Below are positions 18,099-27,825 of a DNA stretch of 64,000 nt, piece after piece. The first letter of the stretch is position 1; each line of letters begins with the position of its first letter. This DNA comes from Acidobacteriales bacterium 59-55 (lineage in GTDB: Bacteria > Acidobacteriota > Terriglobia > Terriglobales > Acidobacteriaceae). The notes beneath the pieces are model-generated. The model saw nothing but the letters and a program-made list of their open reading frames with translations, did no database searches and was not told the DNA's origin. The position numbers and the translations under genes were made by a program. Location: positions 1 to 64,000 of the forward strand of contig MKSV01000004.1 of assembly GCA_001897435.1 (NCBI GenBank), in the 5' to 3' direction.

Positions 18099-18288
18099 TG
18101 CGGTTGGCGATATCGGGGCAATCCATTCACTGAAGTGCGAGTCCGCTCTTTGGGGTTCATAACCCAAGGATCACTTTGGCTGCACTTCGAAACGGTGGAT
18201 TCCAACTGGCCCATCGCCTGTTTTCTCGCCGGTTACGTGCGGAGTAGTCTGGCAAGTGCGGCGAGTTCGCCGCGCAAGAGGAGGATTC

Positions 18289-18822
18289 GTGAAGAATTTG
18301 ATCGGTCTTGTCCTGATCGGGCTTACGGCGGCCCCGATTCTGTACGCGCAGGCTCCTGCCAACCCGGTCGTCTCGAGCGCGCGCGAAGTCTTCAACCGGC
18401 AAGCGAAGTTCATTGCGTCTGCTGTCCAGGAGATGCCTGCGGCGAAATACAGCTTCAAGCCAACGCCGAGCCAGATGAGCTTCGGCAAGATCATTGCCCA
18501 TGTGGTCGAGGTCAACCAGCGCGTCTGCGCCATGATCGGCAACAGCCCGGCGACCGGGATCCCCGCGGTCACCGAGACGGACTCCAAGGAGGCTCTCGGC
18601 CACTCGCTGCAACTCTCCTTTGACTACTGCGGGAAGACCCTCGATACGCTCAAGGACGCGAGCCTGGGCGATACGGTCACCTTCTTCGGGAACCGTAAAG
18701 TCCCCCGTGCCCGCGCTCTTCTCGAACTCGACGTGGACCTTACCGATCACTACTCGCAGATGGCAGGCTATCTCCGCCTCAACGGACTTGTGCCGCCTTC
18801 GGCTCAGCACGGCCGGAAGTAG
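18289..18822 (+). CDS. DinB-family protein, secreted
   Basis: GTG start, signal peptide MKNLIGLVLIGLTAAPILYAQ; DinB-like 'KYSFKPTPSQMSFGKIIAHVVEVNQRVCAMI...HYSQMAGYLRLNGLVPPSAQ'. Confidence 0.85.
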   Translation: MKNLIGLVLIGLTAAPILYAQAPANPVVSSAREVFNRQAKFIASAVQEMPAAKYSFKPTPSQMSFGKIIAHVVEVNQRVCAMIGNSPATGIPAVTETDSKEALGHSLQLSFDYCGKTLDTLKDASLGDTVTFFGNRKVPRARALLELDVDLTDHYSQMAGYLRLNGLVPPSAQHGRK

Positions 18823-19051
18823 CGGCACAAGGTGCCTCACACCGTTTATTCATCATTTGCCACTTGACGCCGGGTGTATCGCGGTTCTAGTCTGTGCGCA
18901 TCTTCGGCACACGATTGGCACCTTCCGCCATCCCGGTCGCAGTACCCAGCGCAATCTTCCAACGCGCCGTGTGTCTCTCCCGGCGTCACAACTTATCCCA
19001 CAGCCAAGCATCCAATAACCTGGTATTCCCTGACGGAGGTCAGCGCCCTTC

Positions 19052-20098
19052 TTGATGAAAAAATTCCTGGAAATCACTCCCGGCATTGAGCCCCTGTATG
19101 GGACCCACGACGAAAATCTCAAGCTGCTCGAAGATGGTCTCCATGTGACAATCGATCTCCGCTCCGACGCCATCGAGGTGACCGGCGACGCGGCCGGGGT
19201 AGAACGGGTGGAACGGGTATTCTCGGACTTCGACGTCTTGCGCAAGGCGGGCGTCAACCCCAGCAACGGCGAACTGAATGGAATGCTGAAGGTGGTGATC
19301 GCCGATCCGGCGGTGACGCTGCGCTCGCTGGTCGAGACCGGCAAACAGCGGTCGGCCGGAGTGAAGCGGATGGTGCAGCCGCGCTCGCCCAACCAGAGGA
19401 AGTATGTCGAGGCTATCGAACAGAATGACATGACCTTCGGCCTGGGGCCTGCCGGAACGGGAAAGACGTATCTTGCGGTGGCGATGGCGGTTTCGGCGCT
19501 GATGGCGAAGAAGGTCAGCCGCATCATCCTTGTGCGTCCGGCGGTCGAGGCGGGCGAGCGGCTGGGATTTCTGCCGGGATCGTTGCAGGAGAAGGTTGAT
19601 CCTTATTTGCGGCCGCTCTACGACGCTCTGTACGATCTGCTCGATCCGCTGAGGGTCGACAAGATGCTTGAGAGCAACGTTATCGAGGTGGCTCCGCTCG
19701 CCTTTATGCGCGGGCGCACGCTGAACGACTCGTTCATCATCATGGACGAGGCGCAGAATACGACGACCGAGCAGATGAAGATGTTCGTGACGCGGCTGGG
19801 GAACAACTCGAAGGCGGTCATCACCGGCGATCTGACCCAGACCGACCTGCCCAATCCGAAGAAGTCGGGACTAATGGAGGCGCTGCTTGTTCTGGACGGC
19901 GTCGAGGGCATCCGCTTCTGCCACTTCGAGGATGTGGACGTGGTGCGCCATCACCTGGTGCAGAGGATTGTCCGCGCCTACGACAGCTATGGCCGCGCGC
20001 AGCAGCAACTGCCGCTGCCGATGGGGGATGCCGCTTTGCCGCAATCGGGGCTCTCTGCGGCAGGTGAAGAGCAGCCGCCCGTGGCCAAGCCGCAATAG
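19052..20098 (+). CDS. phoH: PhoH family protein
   Basis: '[36 protein letters not shown]...[32 protein letters not shown]...[23 protein letters not shown]'. Confidence 0.96.
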   Translation: MMKKFLEITPGIEPLYGTHDENLKLLEDGLHVTIDLRSDAIEVTGDAAGVERVERVFSDFDVLRKAGVNPSNGELNGMLKVVIADPAVTLRSLVETGKQRSAGVKRMVQPRSPNQRKYVEAIEQNDMTFGLGPAGTGKTYLAVAMAVSALMAKKVSRIILVRPAVEAGERLGFLPGSLQEKVDPYLRPLYDALYDLLDPLRVDKMLESNVIEVAPLAFMRGRTLNDSFIIMDEAQNTTTEQMKMFVTRLGNNSKAVITGDLTQTDLPNPKKSGLMEALLVLDGVEGIRFCHFEDVDVVRHHLVQRIVRAYDSYGRAQQQLPLPMGDAALPQSGLSAAGEEQPPVAKPQ

Positions 20099-20159
20099 CG
20101 GGAAGGTAATTTGGATGCCGTTGGCCGAAGGTGCCGGTGTGCGAAGATAATCTTGTGCC

Positions 20160-20906
20160 ATGCCTGCCACGTATCTGCGCCATTTGATCGGAACGGAACG
20201 CAGCCAGCGAGCCAATCGTCACCTGGCGCTGGTGCTGGCATTTATTGCCGGCGGCACCGATGCGGGTGGTTATCTTGCCGTGCGGCACTATACGTCCCAC
20301 ATGTCGGGAGTTCTTTCGTCGATGGCGGACGATCTTGCCCTGGGAGAAATCAGCCTGTTAATGGCCGGCTTCACCGCGATGCTGGCGTTTCTGACTGGCG
20401 CTGCCTGCACGGCGATGCTGGTCAACTGGGGGCGGCGACGCCGCCTGCGCAGCGAGTACGCGTTCCCTCTGCTGCTGGAGTCCGCTCTGCTGGTGGCTTT
20501 CAGCGTGATGGGCGCATCTTTGGGTCACCCGCGATGGTTCTTTCTATCGCTGGTGACGCTTTTGCTGTGCTTCACCATGGGGCTGCAGAACGCCATTATC
20601 ACCAAGATTTCTCATGCCGAGATTCGCACCACCCATGTCACCGGCATTGTGACGGATATCGGCATCGAACTAGGCAAGCTGTTGTATTGGAACCGCTCCA
20701 CCCGTCGGCCGGACGGGCCGATGGTGCTGGGCGACAGGAAGAAGCTGAAGCTGCTGTCGTCGCTGATCGGCATGTTTTTTCTGGGGGGCCTGATGGGGGC
20801 GCTGGGCTTTCGGTATGTTGGATTTCTGTTCTTCCTGCCGCTGGCCGCCATGCTGCTGATACTGGTCGGCATTCCCACGGTCGCCGATCTGCGCGAAGCG
20901 CATTGA
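20160..20906 (+). CDS. YoaK/DUF1275 family membrane protein
   Basis: 'LAFIAGGTDAGGYLAVRHYTSHMSGVLSSMADDLALGE' start typical of the family; multi-TM. Confidence 0.88.
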   Translation: MPATYLRHLIGTERSQRANRHLALVLAFIAGGTDAGGYLAVRHYTSHMSGVLSSMADDLALGEISLLMAGFTAMLAFLTGAACTAMLVNWGRRRRLRSEYAFPLLLESALLVAFSVMGASLGHPRWFFLSLVTLLLCFTMGLQNAIITKISHAEIRTTHVTGIVTDIGIELGKLLYWNRSTRRPDGPMVLGDRKKLKLLSSLIGMFFLGGLMGALGFRYVGFLFFLPLAAMLLILVGIPTVADLREAH

Positions 20907-20989
20907 GCCCTTTTGCGGTAAAAGCCGGTGAATGCGATACCATCGTCAGGAAGGGTAGTGCCAGCCCTTGCCGATTTTCTTCCTCTACG

Positions 20990-21937
20990 ATGACCAACAT
21001 CGAACCCCCAAGTACACTCTCCATCTCCGCCGCCGCGCTCCTGAAGAGAAGACGCCGTTCGGTGCGACTGCTTCGCTATGCCGGTGCGTGCTGCGTTTTC
21101 TTATGCTTGCTTGGTGGTGTCGGAGCGGCGGCGGCGCAGTCTCATGCCTCGGCCGATTCGCCGAAGTGGAAGCTGGCATGGAGCGACGAGTTCAACGGCG
21201 CGAACGGCTCCGCTCCCGATGCCGCGAAGTGGGCGTTCGAGAGGGGTGGCGGCGGCCAGGGCAATAACGAACTGGAGAGCTATACCGACCGGCGGGCCAA
21301 CGTACAGCAGAAGGATGGCAACCTCGTGATTACGGCGCGGAAGGAGAACTTTACCGGCGCGGACGGCATCGCGAGGCCCTATACCTCGGGCCGCATACGG
21401 ACGAAGGGGCTGTTCTCGCAGGCGTATGGGCGCTTCGAGGCGAGCATCAAGCTGCCGCTGGGCAAAGGCATCTGGCCCGCCTTCTGGATGCTGGGCGACG
21501 ATAGCAGCTCGGTTGGCTGGCCGAAGTGCGGTGAGATCGACATCATGGAGAACATCGGCGAGCCTTCGACCATCTACAGCACGCTGCATGGTCCGGGCTA
21601 CAGCGGAGCGCACGGCATCTCGGCGAAGTTCGCGCTGCCGACGGGTGAGGCCGTCAACACCGGCTTCCACCTCTATGCGGTGGAGTGGGCGCCCGAGGAC
21701 ATTAAGTTCTTCTTCGACGACAAGCTCATCGCCGAGCGCACGCCTGCCGATCTTCCTACGGGAGCAAAGTGGGTGTACGACCACCCTTTCTTTATTCTTC
21801 TGAACGTCGCCGTGGGCGGCAACTGGCCGGGGAATCCTGACCGGACGACGGCGTTTCCGCAGCAGATGCTGGTGAACTACGTTCGCGTCTATAGCAAGGC
21901 AGGCACAACCGGGGCAGAGGGGAGACAGGCCCGATGA
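20990..21937 (+). CDS. Glycoside hydrolase family 16 (beta-glucanase-like), secreted
   Basis: 'WKLAWSDEFNGANGSAPDAAKW...NNELESYTDRRANV...GIWPAFWMLGDDSSSVGWPKCGEIDIMENIGEPSTIYSTLHGPGYSG' with ExDxxE catalytic motif; start ATG 20990 preferred to the upstream ORF extension. Confidence 0.95.
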   Translation: MTNIEPPSTLSISAAALLKRRRRSVRLLRYAGACCVFLCLLGGVGAAAAQSHASADSPKWKLAWSDEFNGANGSAPDAAKWAFERGGGGQGNNELESYTDRRANVQQKDGNLVITARKENFTGADGIARPYTSGRIRTKGLFSQAYGRFEASIKLPLGKGIWPAFWMLGDDSSSVGWPKCGEIDIMENIGEPSTIYSTLHGPGYSGAHGISAKFALPTGEAVNTGFHLYAVEWAPEDIKFFFDDKLIAERTPADLPTGAKWVYDHPFFILLNVAVGGNWPGNPDRTTAFPQQMLVNYVRVYSKAGTTGAEGRQAR

Positions 21938-22425
21938 TTCGCATCGACCATCCCGACGCGGGGACGCTGTCGAAGGCTGGCCTGACGCGCTTCTTCAACC
22001 GCGCCCGCGCGGCCGTTGGCCTCGATGGCGAGGTCGAGGTTCTTCTGGCCGACGACGCTACGCTGCGCCGTCTGAACCGGAGCTTCCGGAATAAAAACAA
22101 GGCGACCGATGTGCTGAGCTTTCCTGCCGCCGAGAATCCGGATGGCTATGCGGGCGACCTGGCGATCTCGCTCGACACTGCGGCGCGGCAGGCCGACGCG
22201 TTCGGCCACAGCCTGCGCGACGAGGTGCGCATCCTTCTGCTGCATGGTCTGCTGCATCTCACAGGAATGGACCACGAGGCTGACCGGGGTGAGATGGCTG
22301 CGCGCGAGGGGGAACTGCGACGCGAGTTACGCCTGCCGGTCACGTTGATCGAGCGGGCGGCTTCGGGATCGGGATCGGGATCGGGATCGGCAAGAGACGC
22401 CGCCCGGCGCAGGAGGAGCGCATGA
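21934..22425 (+). CDS. ybeY: rRNA maturation endonuclease YbeY
   Basis: 'NRSFRNKNKATDVLSFPAAE...LLLHGLLHLTGMDHEADRGEM' H3XH5XH zinc motif; C-terminal GSGSGSGS tail. Confidence 0.95.
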   Translation: MIRIDHPDAGTLSKAGLTRFFNRARAAVGLDGEVEVLLADDATLRRLNRSFRNKNKATDVLSFPAAENPDGYAGDLAISLDTAARQADAFGHSLRDEVRILLLHGLLHLTGMDHEADRGEMAAREGELRRELRLPVTLIERAASGSGSGSGSARDAARRRRSA

Positions 22426-23798
22426 TGCTTCTCTATCTCCTCCTCTTCGCCGTTCTGCTGCTGATCCTGACGCTGGCGGCGTATGTCGACCGCGTGTACT
22501 CGGAGATGGGCAAGTTTCTCGCGCGCGAGTACCAGGACAATATCGATTCCTGGGAGCAGATCGTCGAGCCGAAGCTGGGGCTGGCCCGCGAGTCGCTTGC
22601 GCTGTCGGCATCGGTGCTGCGCCAACTGAGCGTCGCGGCGATTGCGCTGCTGACCGGCCTGCGGCTCTATACGCATGTCTCACTGCTGCCCGCGGTGACG
22701 CGCAGCCCAAGCGGCTCGGAGATTGCGCTGGCGATCTTCGAGATCATCCTGCTGATTCTCATCTTCGACCGGCTGCTGCCGCAGATTCTCTTTACCCGCA
22801 CCTGTGGCCTGTGGATCGTCCGCATCCGGTATGTGCTCCAGACGGTGTTTTACCTCATCCTTCCGGTCACGCTGCTGCTCGGCCTGCTGCTGTCGATTGC
22901 GGCGCTGGCGGAGCCTGAGGACACGGCGGAGGAGGAGCGGCCGGAAGAGGCGATGGAGGCTCTGCTCGAAGCCGGAGAAGAGGAGGGCATCCTCGAAGAG
23001 TCGGACCGCGAGCTGGTGCGCTCGGTGGTCGAGTTCGGCGACAAGGTGGCGCACGAGGTGATGACGCCGCGCCCGGAGGTCTTCGCCGTTCCCGGCAGCA
23101 TGAGCCTCGAACGCTTTACCGCCGAGATTGCGAAGCACGTCTTCTCGCGGGTGCCGGTCTACTCGAAGTCGCTCGACAACATTACCGGGATCATCTTCGC
23201 CCACGACCTGCTACAGATTCCCGACAGCGAGGCGGCGAGCCGTACCGTGGCGCAACTGCAACGGCCTGCCGCCTTCGTTCCCGAGACCAAGAAGGTTGCC
23301 GAGCTGCTGCGCGAGATGCAGCGCGAGAAGCAGCACATGAGCATCGTGATCGACGAGTATGGCGGCGTCGCCGGGCTGGTCACGATCGAGGACCTGATCG
23401 AAGCGATTGTGGGCGAGATCGCGGACGAGCACGAAGAGCCCCGTGACGATGTCCCGGTGCGCGAGGCGGACGGGGCCTATGTGGTTCCGGGCAGCTTCGA
23501 GATCTCGCGGCTGCGGGATCTCTTCTCCGATCCGGTCGAGCCTTCGACACAGGTCGCCGAAGACCTGGAATCGACAGAGGCCGAGGAGCCGGTCGCACGC
23601 GAGAGCGTGCATGAACTGCACCTGCCGGAGCACTACGAGTCGACCACGGTGGGCGGATTGGTCTCGGAGATGGCCGGGCATATTCCGCTGCCGGGGGAGG
23701 TGGTCGAAGAGGATGGCCTGCGGCTGGAAGTGCTGGCCTCGACCGACCGGAAAATCGACCGTATTCGGGTGCGGCTGAGTCCGCCGCCGACCGAGTAG
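22422..23798 (+). CDS. Hemolysin/CorC family protein, CBS-pair plus CorC_HlyC domain
   Basis: 'VMTPRPEVFAVPGSMSLERFTAEIAKHVFSRVPVYSKSLDNITGIIFAHDLLQ...MSIVIDEYGGVAGLVTIEDLIEAIVGEIADEHE'. Confidence 0.94.
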   Translation: MMLLYLLLFAVLLLILTLAAYVDRVYSEMGKFLAREYQDNIDSWEQIVEPKLGLARESLALSASVLRQLSVAAIALLTGLRLYTHVSLLPAVTRSPSGSEIALAIFEIILLILIFDRLLPQILFTRTCGLWIVRIRYVLQTVFYLILPVTLLLGLLLSIAALAEPEDTAEEERPEEAMEALLEAGEEEGILEESDRELVRSVVEFGDKVAHEVMTPRPEVFAVPGSMSLERFTAEIAKHVFSRVPVYSKSLDNITGIIFAHDLLQIPDSEAASRTVAQLQRPAAFVPETKKVAELLREMQREKQHMSIVIDEYGGVAGLVTIEDLIEAIVGEIADEHEEPRDDVPVREADGAYVVPGSFEISRLRDLFSDPVEPSTQVAEDLESTEAEEPVARESVHELHLPEHYESTTVGGLVSEMAGHIPLPGEVVEEDGLRLEVLASTDRKIDRIRVRLSPPPTE

Positions 23799-23898
23799 TC
23801 CATGGGCGTGACGGCATCTTAGAAGATGTTCTCCTCCGGATGTTTTGCCGATTCGAGTAAAGCGTGGATTGCCTTCGGAGTGAGGATGCTCCGGAAGC

Positions 23899-23946
23899 GA
23901 AATACAGGGGTCTCTCCACTGCGCTTCGCTCCGGTCGAGATGACGT
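23899..23946. repeat. Family A repeat (short variant, reverse orientation)
   Basis: GAAATACAGGGGTCTCTCCACTGCGCTTCGCTCCGGTCGAGATGACGT. Confidence 0.9.
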
Positions 23947-24004
23947 TTTCCAGGGAAAGACGCTGCGGAACACCGCAGCGGGATTTTGAGCGACAGAAAA
24001 AGTT

Positions 24005-25024
24005 CTAGTCGATGGAGATCTTGCGCAGGAGCTTGAAGTCGGAGAGCATCTTGCCGGTTCCAAGGACGACCGAGGCCAGCGGATCGTCGGCGATGGAGAC
24101 GGGCAGGCCGGTCTCTTCGCGGATGCGCTTGTCGAGGTTCTTGATGAGCGCGCCGCCGCCGGTCAGCACGATGCCGCGGTCGGAGATGTCGGCTGAAAGC
24201 TCGGGCGGAGTCCGCTCGAGTGCCACGCGAATGGCGTTGATGATGGTCGAGATGGACTCGCTGAGTGCCTCGCGGATCTCGGAGTCTTCGATGGTGATGG
24301 TCTTGGGGACGCCCTCGATGAGGTTGCGGCCCTTGACCTCCATCTCGATGGGCTTGTCGAGGGGGAAGGCCGAACCGAGCGAGATCTTGATCTGCTCGGC
24401 GGTGCGCTCGCCGATCAGCAGGTTGTACTTGCGCTTGAGGTAGGTCATCACCGCCTCGTCCATCTGGTTGCCGGCCATGCGCACGGAGCGCGAATAGACG
24501 ATGCCCGCCAGCGAAATCACAGCGATATCGGTCGTTCCGCCGCCGATGTCGACGACCATGTTGCCGCCCGCCTCGGTGATGGGTAGACCGGCGCCGATGG
24601 CGGCGACCATGGCCTGTTCCACCAGGTGGACCTCGCTGGCCTTGGCGCGATAGGCCGAGTCCATGACGGCGCGCTTTTCCACCTGCGTAATCTCGCTGGG
24701 GACGCCGATGACGATGCGCGGATGCACCATCATCTTGCGGTTGTGCGCCTTCTGGATGAAGTAGTTGAGCATCTTCTCGGTGTGGCGGAAGTCGGCGATG
24801 ACGCCGTCCTTCATGGGCTTGATGGCGACGATGTTGCCGGGCGTGCGGCCCAGCATCTCCTTGGCCTCCTTGCCGACGGCCTCGACCTCGTTGGTGATCT
24901 TGTTCACCGCGATAATCGATGGCTCATTGACGATGATGCCCTTGCCGTGGGCGAAAACGAGAGTATTTGCCGTGCCGAGGTCGATGGCCAGGTCACTCGA
25001 AAAGAGGCTGAAGAGGGACCGCAT
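24005..25024 (-). CDS. mreB: Rod shape-determining protein MreB
   Basis: MRSLFSLFSSDLAIDLGTANTLVFAHGKGIIVNEPSIIA...; start at ATG 25024 within longer ORF. Confidence 0.97.
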   Translation of the reverse strand: MRSLFSLFSSDLAIDLGTANTLVFAHGKGIIVNEPSIIAVNKITNEVEAVGKEAKEMLGRTPGNIVAIKPMKDGVIADFRHTEKMLNYFIQKAHNRKMMVHPRIVIGVPSEITQVEKRAVMDSAYRAKASEVHLVEQAMVAAIGAGLPITEAGGNMVVDIGGGTTDIAVISLAGIVYSRSVRMAGNQMDEAVMTYLKRKYNLLIGERTAEQIKISLGSAFPLDKPIEMEVKGRNLIEGVPKTITIEDSEIREALSESISTIINAIRVALERTPPELSADISDRGIVLTGGGALIKNLDKRIREETGLPVSIADDPLASVVLGTGKMLSDFKLLRKISID

Positions 25025-25158
25025 ATTGTGTATGCGCGAATATCGCATCTGAAAACCGTTTGATGACATAGATGGTCGGAGTCGTTTCCTGAAAAGAGAC
25101 TACCAGTAGTGTAATCCACTACCTTATGACACTTTGGGGTAAGAGAAGCGTGCTGTTA

Positions 25159-26340
25159 TCAGACGATGGACGGCTGCGCGCCGCGAGGCGGCTTCTTCGA
25201 CAGTCCCAGCCGGGCTTCGATCCAGCGGCGGATGGTTTCAGTATGGAACTCCGTCACAGAGGCGACCAGATATGCGTAGAGCAGAATGACGGCGAGGATG
25301 GCGAGTCCTTTAAAGATGTGGAGCCCGTCGGGAGTCCAGCGGCCGCCACCCGACAGCAGCGCAACCAGAAGCACCGCGAAGGGAACATGGACGACGTAGA
25401 GGGTGTAGGACGAGCGCGCCAGCGACCGCGATACCCTCGTGAAGACGGAGTCCGGCGACGCACGGTGGGTCGCAGAGAGCACAATCCAGAGAAAGAAGAA
25501 CGTGGCGACTCCGAACAGGTAATCGGACCATAGGCTCGGCAGCGCATGCGCCTTGGCGAAAATGAAGGCGAGCGGGGAGTAGAGGATCGTCGCTGTGATG
25601 CGAGCGCGTCTGCCGACGCGCGGAGGCGGCAGAACCGCAAGCAGCGTGCCGGCCAGCCAGACCGGGAAGAGTAGCAGGATTCCGTGGCGGACGAACCAGG
25701 CGATCCCGAGGAACAGGCCTACGGAAACCAGCCGCTGCAACAGCGCGGAGCGCCGGCGAAGGGCTACCAACCCCAGCGGAAAGAGCAGGTAATACCAGAA
25801 CTCGTTGGCAAGGGACCACAGCGGGCCGTCGGTTCCGAAGATGGGAACAAGAATGGACTGGAGAAAGAAGAGGTTGCCGAAGAAGATGTGCGGCTTCAAC
25901 GTCGTGCGGATGTCCGGGATGACGTGATTGCCCGCGGCGCCGCTGTAGAGCGCCGGCGCCAGGTGAAGGTGAAGGCCGATGTTGTCCCAGAGCGCGCAGA
26001 GCAGAAGGCCGGGGATCAGCACGACCCACAGGCGCACGATGCGATGGGTCAGATAGCCGCGCCAGCTCCACTGGTTCCGATCGAAAGAGCGGAAGACACT
26101 GCCGCTGATCAGGTATCCGCTGAGGACGAAGAAGATGACCACCGCCTGGTGGCCGGCGGAGCTGAGCGCGTAGGGCACCAGCAGCATCAACTTGTGCGCG
26201 GTCAACTGCGGATAGTCGATAAACAGCAGGTTGCGCCAGTGTCCGAGCAGGACGAGGAGGGCGGCCAGGCCGCGAAGCAGGTCGAGAAGAACGGAAGCAG
26301 CGGTGTCGTTGAAGGCGGGTTTTTCGAGACTCACTGTCAT
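25159..26340 (-). CDS. Acyltransferase family 3 (membrane O-acyltransferase)
   Basis: MTVSLEKPAFNDTAASVLLDLLRGLAALLVLLGHWRNL...FFVLSGYLISGSVFRSF; start ATG 26340; upstream ORF extension is antisense artefact. Confidence 0.92.
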   Translation of the reverse strand: MTVSLEKPAFNDTAASVLLDLLRGLAALLVLLGHWRNLLFIDYPQLTAHKLMLLVPYALSSAGHQAVVIFFVLSGYLISGSVFRSFDRNQWSWRGYLTHRIVRLWVVLIPGLLLCALWDNIGLHLHLAPALYSGAAGNHVIPDIRTTLKPHIFFGNLFFLQSILVPIFGTDGPLWSLANEFWYYLLFPLGLVALRRRSALLQRLVSVGLFLGIAWFVRHGILLLFPVWLAGTLLAVLPPPRVGRRARITATILYSPLAFIFAKAHALPSLWSDYLFGVATFFFLWIVLSATHRASPDSVFTRVSRSLARSSYTLYVVHVPFAVLLVALLSGGGRWTPDGLHIFKGLAILAVILLYAYLVASVTEFHTETIRRWIEARLGLSKKPPRGAQPSIV

Positions 26341-26460
26341 GGGGAGGAAGCAATGACGCCTTCGAGATAGTGTACGGGAACGGAGTGGACGGGAGGATGC
26401 TCCCGGTATGGCGCGGTACAGCGTAGATACAATGAGAGGGGTATCCGCTGGAGGTAAACG

Positions 26461-27576
26461 ATGATCGTCGGCGTCCCGAAAGAGATAAAGGACCATGAGA
26501 GCCGCGTGGGGGTAACGCCGGCGGGCGTCAAGGCGCTGATCGAGGCGGGGCACGAGGTGCTGGTCGAGCGCGACGCCGGCGTTCTCTCTGCCATGCCCGA
26601 CGACGAGTATCAGGCTGCGGGGGCGGAGATCGTCGGTTCGGCGCACGACGTCTGGCGGCTCGCCGAGATGGTCGTCAAGGTCAAGGAGCCGGTGGAGAAG
26701 GAGTACAGGCACTTCCGTGAGGGGCTGGTCCTGTTTACTTATCTGCACCTCGCGCCGCTGGCCGGGCTTACGGATGCCTTGTTGACCGCGAAGGTCACAG
26801 GCATCGCCTACGAGACTGTCCGCGACCGGGCGGGCGCGCTGCCTCTGCTGACTCCGATGAGCGAGGTGGCCGGACGCATGTCGGTTCAGGTGGGCGCCGC
26901 CTATCTTGAAAAAGAGCGCGGCGGGCGCGGTGTTCTGCTGGGCGGCGTTCCCGGCGTCGCCCCCGGCAATGTCTGCATCATCGGCGGCGGCATCGTCGGC
27001 ACCAACGCGGCCAAGGTTGCGCTGGGCATGGGCGCGAAGGTCACGCTGATCGACGTGAACCTCGACCGGCTGCGTGAGTTGGACGACATCTTCAACGGCC
27101 GCGTCTTCACCGTCGCGTCGAACAGTTACAACATCGAGCGCGCCGTCTCGGAGGCGGATCTCGTGATCGGCGGCGTTCTGATTCCCGGAGCGGCAGCTCC
27201 CAAGATCGTCACCCTCGCCATGGTGGCAAAGATGAAGAAGGGCGCGGTCATCGTGGACGTGGCCATCGACCAGGGCGGCTGCATCGAGACGGCCCGCCCC
27301 ACCACGCACAGCGATCCGTCGTTCGAGGTCAACGGCGTCGTTCACTACTGCGTCACCAACATGCCCGCCGCCGTGCCGAATACCTCCACGCTGGCGCTGA
27401 CCAACGCGACCTTTCCGTATGTGCTGAAGCTGGCGCGGCTGGGAGCGAAGGCCGCCATCGGGGAAGACAAGGGAATCGCCGAGGGGGTCAATACCTATGG
27501 GGGCGTGCTGACCTATGCCGCCGTGGCCTCTGCCCAGAGACGCGACTGGAAGCCGGTGGCGGAGCTGTTGCGCTGA
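26461..27576 (+). CDS. ald: Alanine dehydrogenase
   Basis: [40 protein letters not shown]...[37 protein letters not shown]. Confidence 0.97.
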   Translation: MIVGVPKEIKDHESRVGVTPAGVKALIEAGHEVLVERDAGVLSAMPDDEYQAAGAEIVGSAHDVWRLAEMVVKVKEPVEKEYRHFREGLVLFTYLHLAPLAGLTDALLTAKVTGIAYETVRDRAGALPLLTPMSEVAGRMSVQVGAAYLEKERGGRGVLLGGVPGVAPGNVCIIGGGIVGTNAAKVALGMGAKVTLIDVNLDRLRELDDIFNGRVFTVASNSYNIERAVSEADLVIGGVLIPGAAAPKIVTLAMVAKMKKGAVIVDVAIDQGGCIETARPTTHSDPSFEVNGVVHYCVTNMPAAVPNTSTLALTNATFPYVLKLARLGAKAAIGEDKGIAEGVNTYGGVLTYAAVASAQRRDWKPVAELLR

Positions 27577-27614
27577 CTTTTAGGGTGGGGATTGGGGCTT
27601 CTTCAGTGGCCGGG

Positions 27615-27669
27615 GAGAGAGCTCGCTTCCCACCCATCGCAAAAAGCGCGATGGATGGGGCACCCGGGC
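27615..27669. repeat. Family B hairpin repeat (reverse orientation)
   Basis: GAGAGAGCTCGCTTCCCACCCATCGCAAAAAGCGCGATGGATGGGGCACCCGGGCG. Confidence 0.9.
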
Positions 27670-27710
27670 GGTTGGGATCGGGAAAAATTGGAACCGGCCA
27701 AAAAGAGAAA

Positions 27711-27761
27711 GACGAAATACAGGGGTCTCTCCACTGCGCTTCGCTTCGGTCGAGATGACGT
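27711..27761. repeat. Family A repeat (short variant, reverse orientation)
   Basis: GACGAAATACAGGGGTCTCTCCACTGCGCTTCGCTTCGGTCGAGATGACGT. Confidence 0.9.
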
Positions 27762-27825
27762 GCTTTAGAGAGACTCCTAAATATCATCCAGTCCCTATAA
27801 TCAGGTCACTGAGGAAGAGCGCGCC

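Noticed and set aside
20111-20989. N-terminal extension of the GH16 ORF (20111-20989)
   Set aside because: It overlaps the DUF1275 gene in another frame; a credible ATG plus signal peptide is at 20990.
26341-27345. N-terminal extension of the acyltransferase ORF to 27345
   Set aside because: Antisense to alanine dehydrogenase; the acyltransferase-3 domain begins right after ATG 26340.
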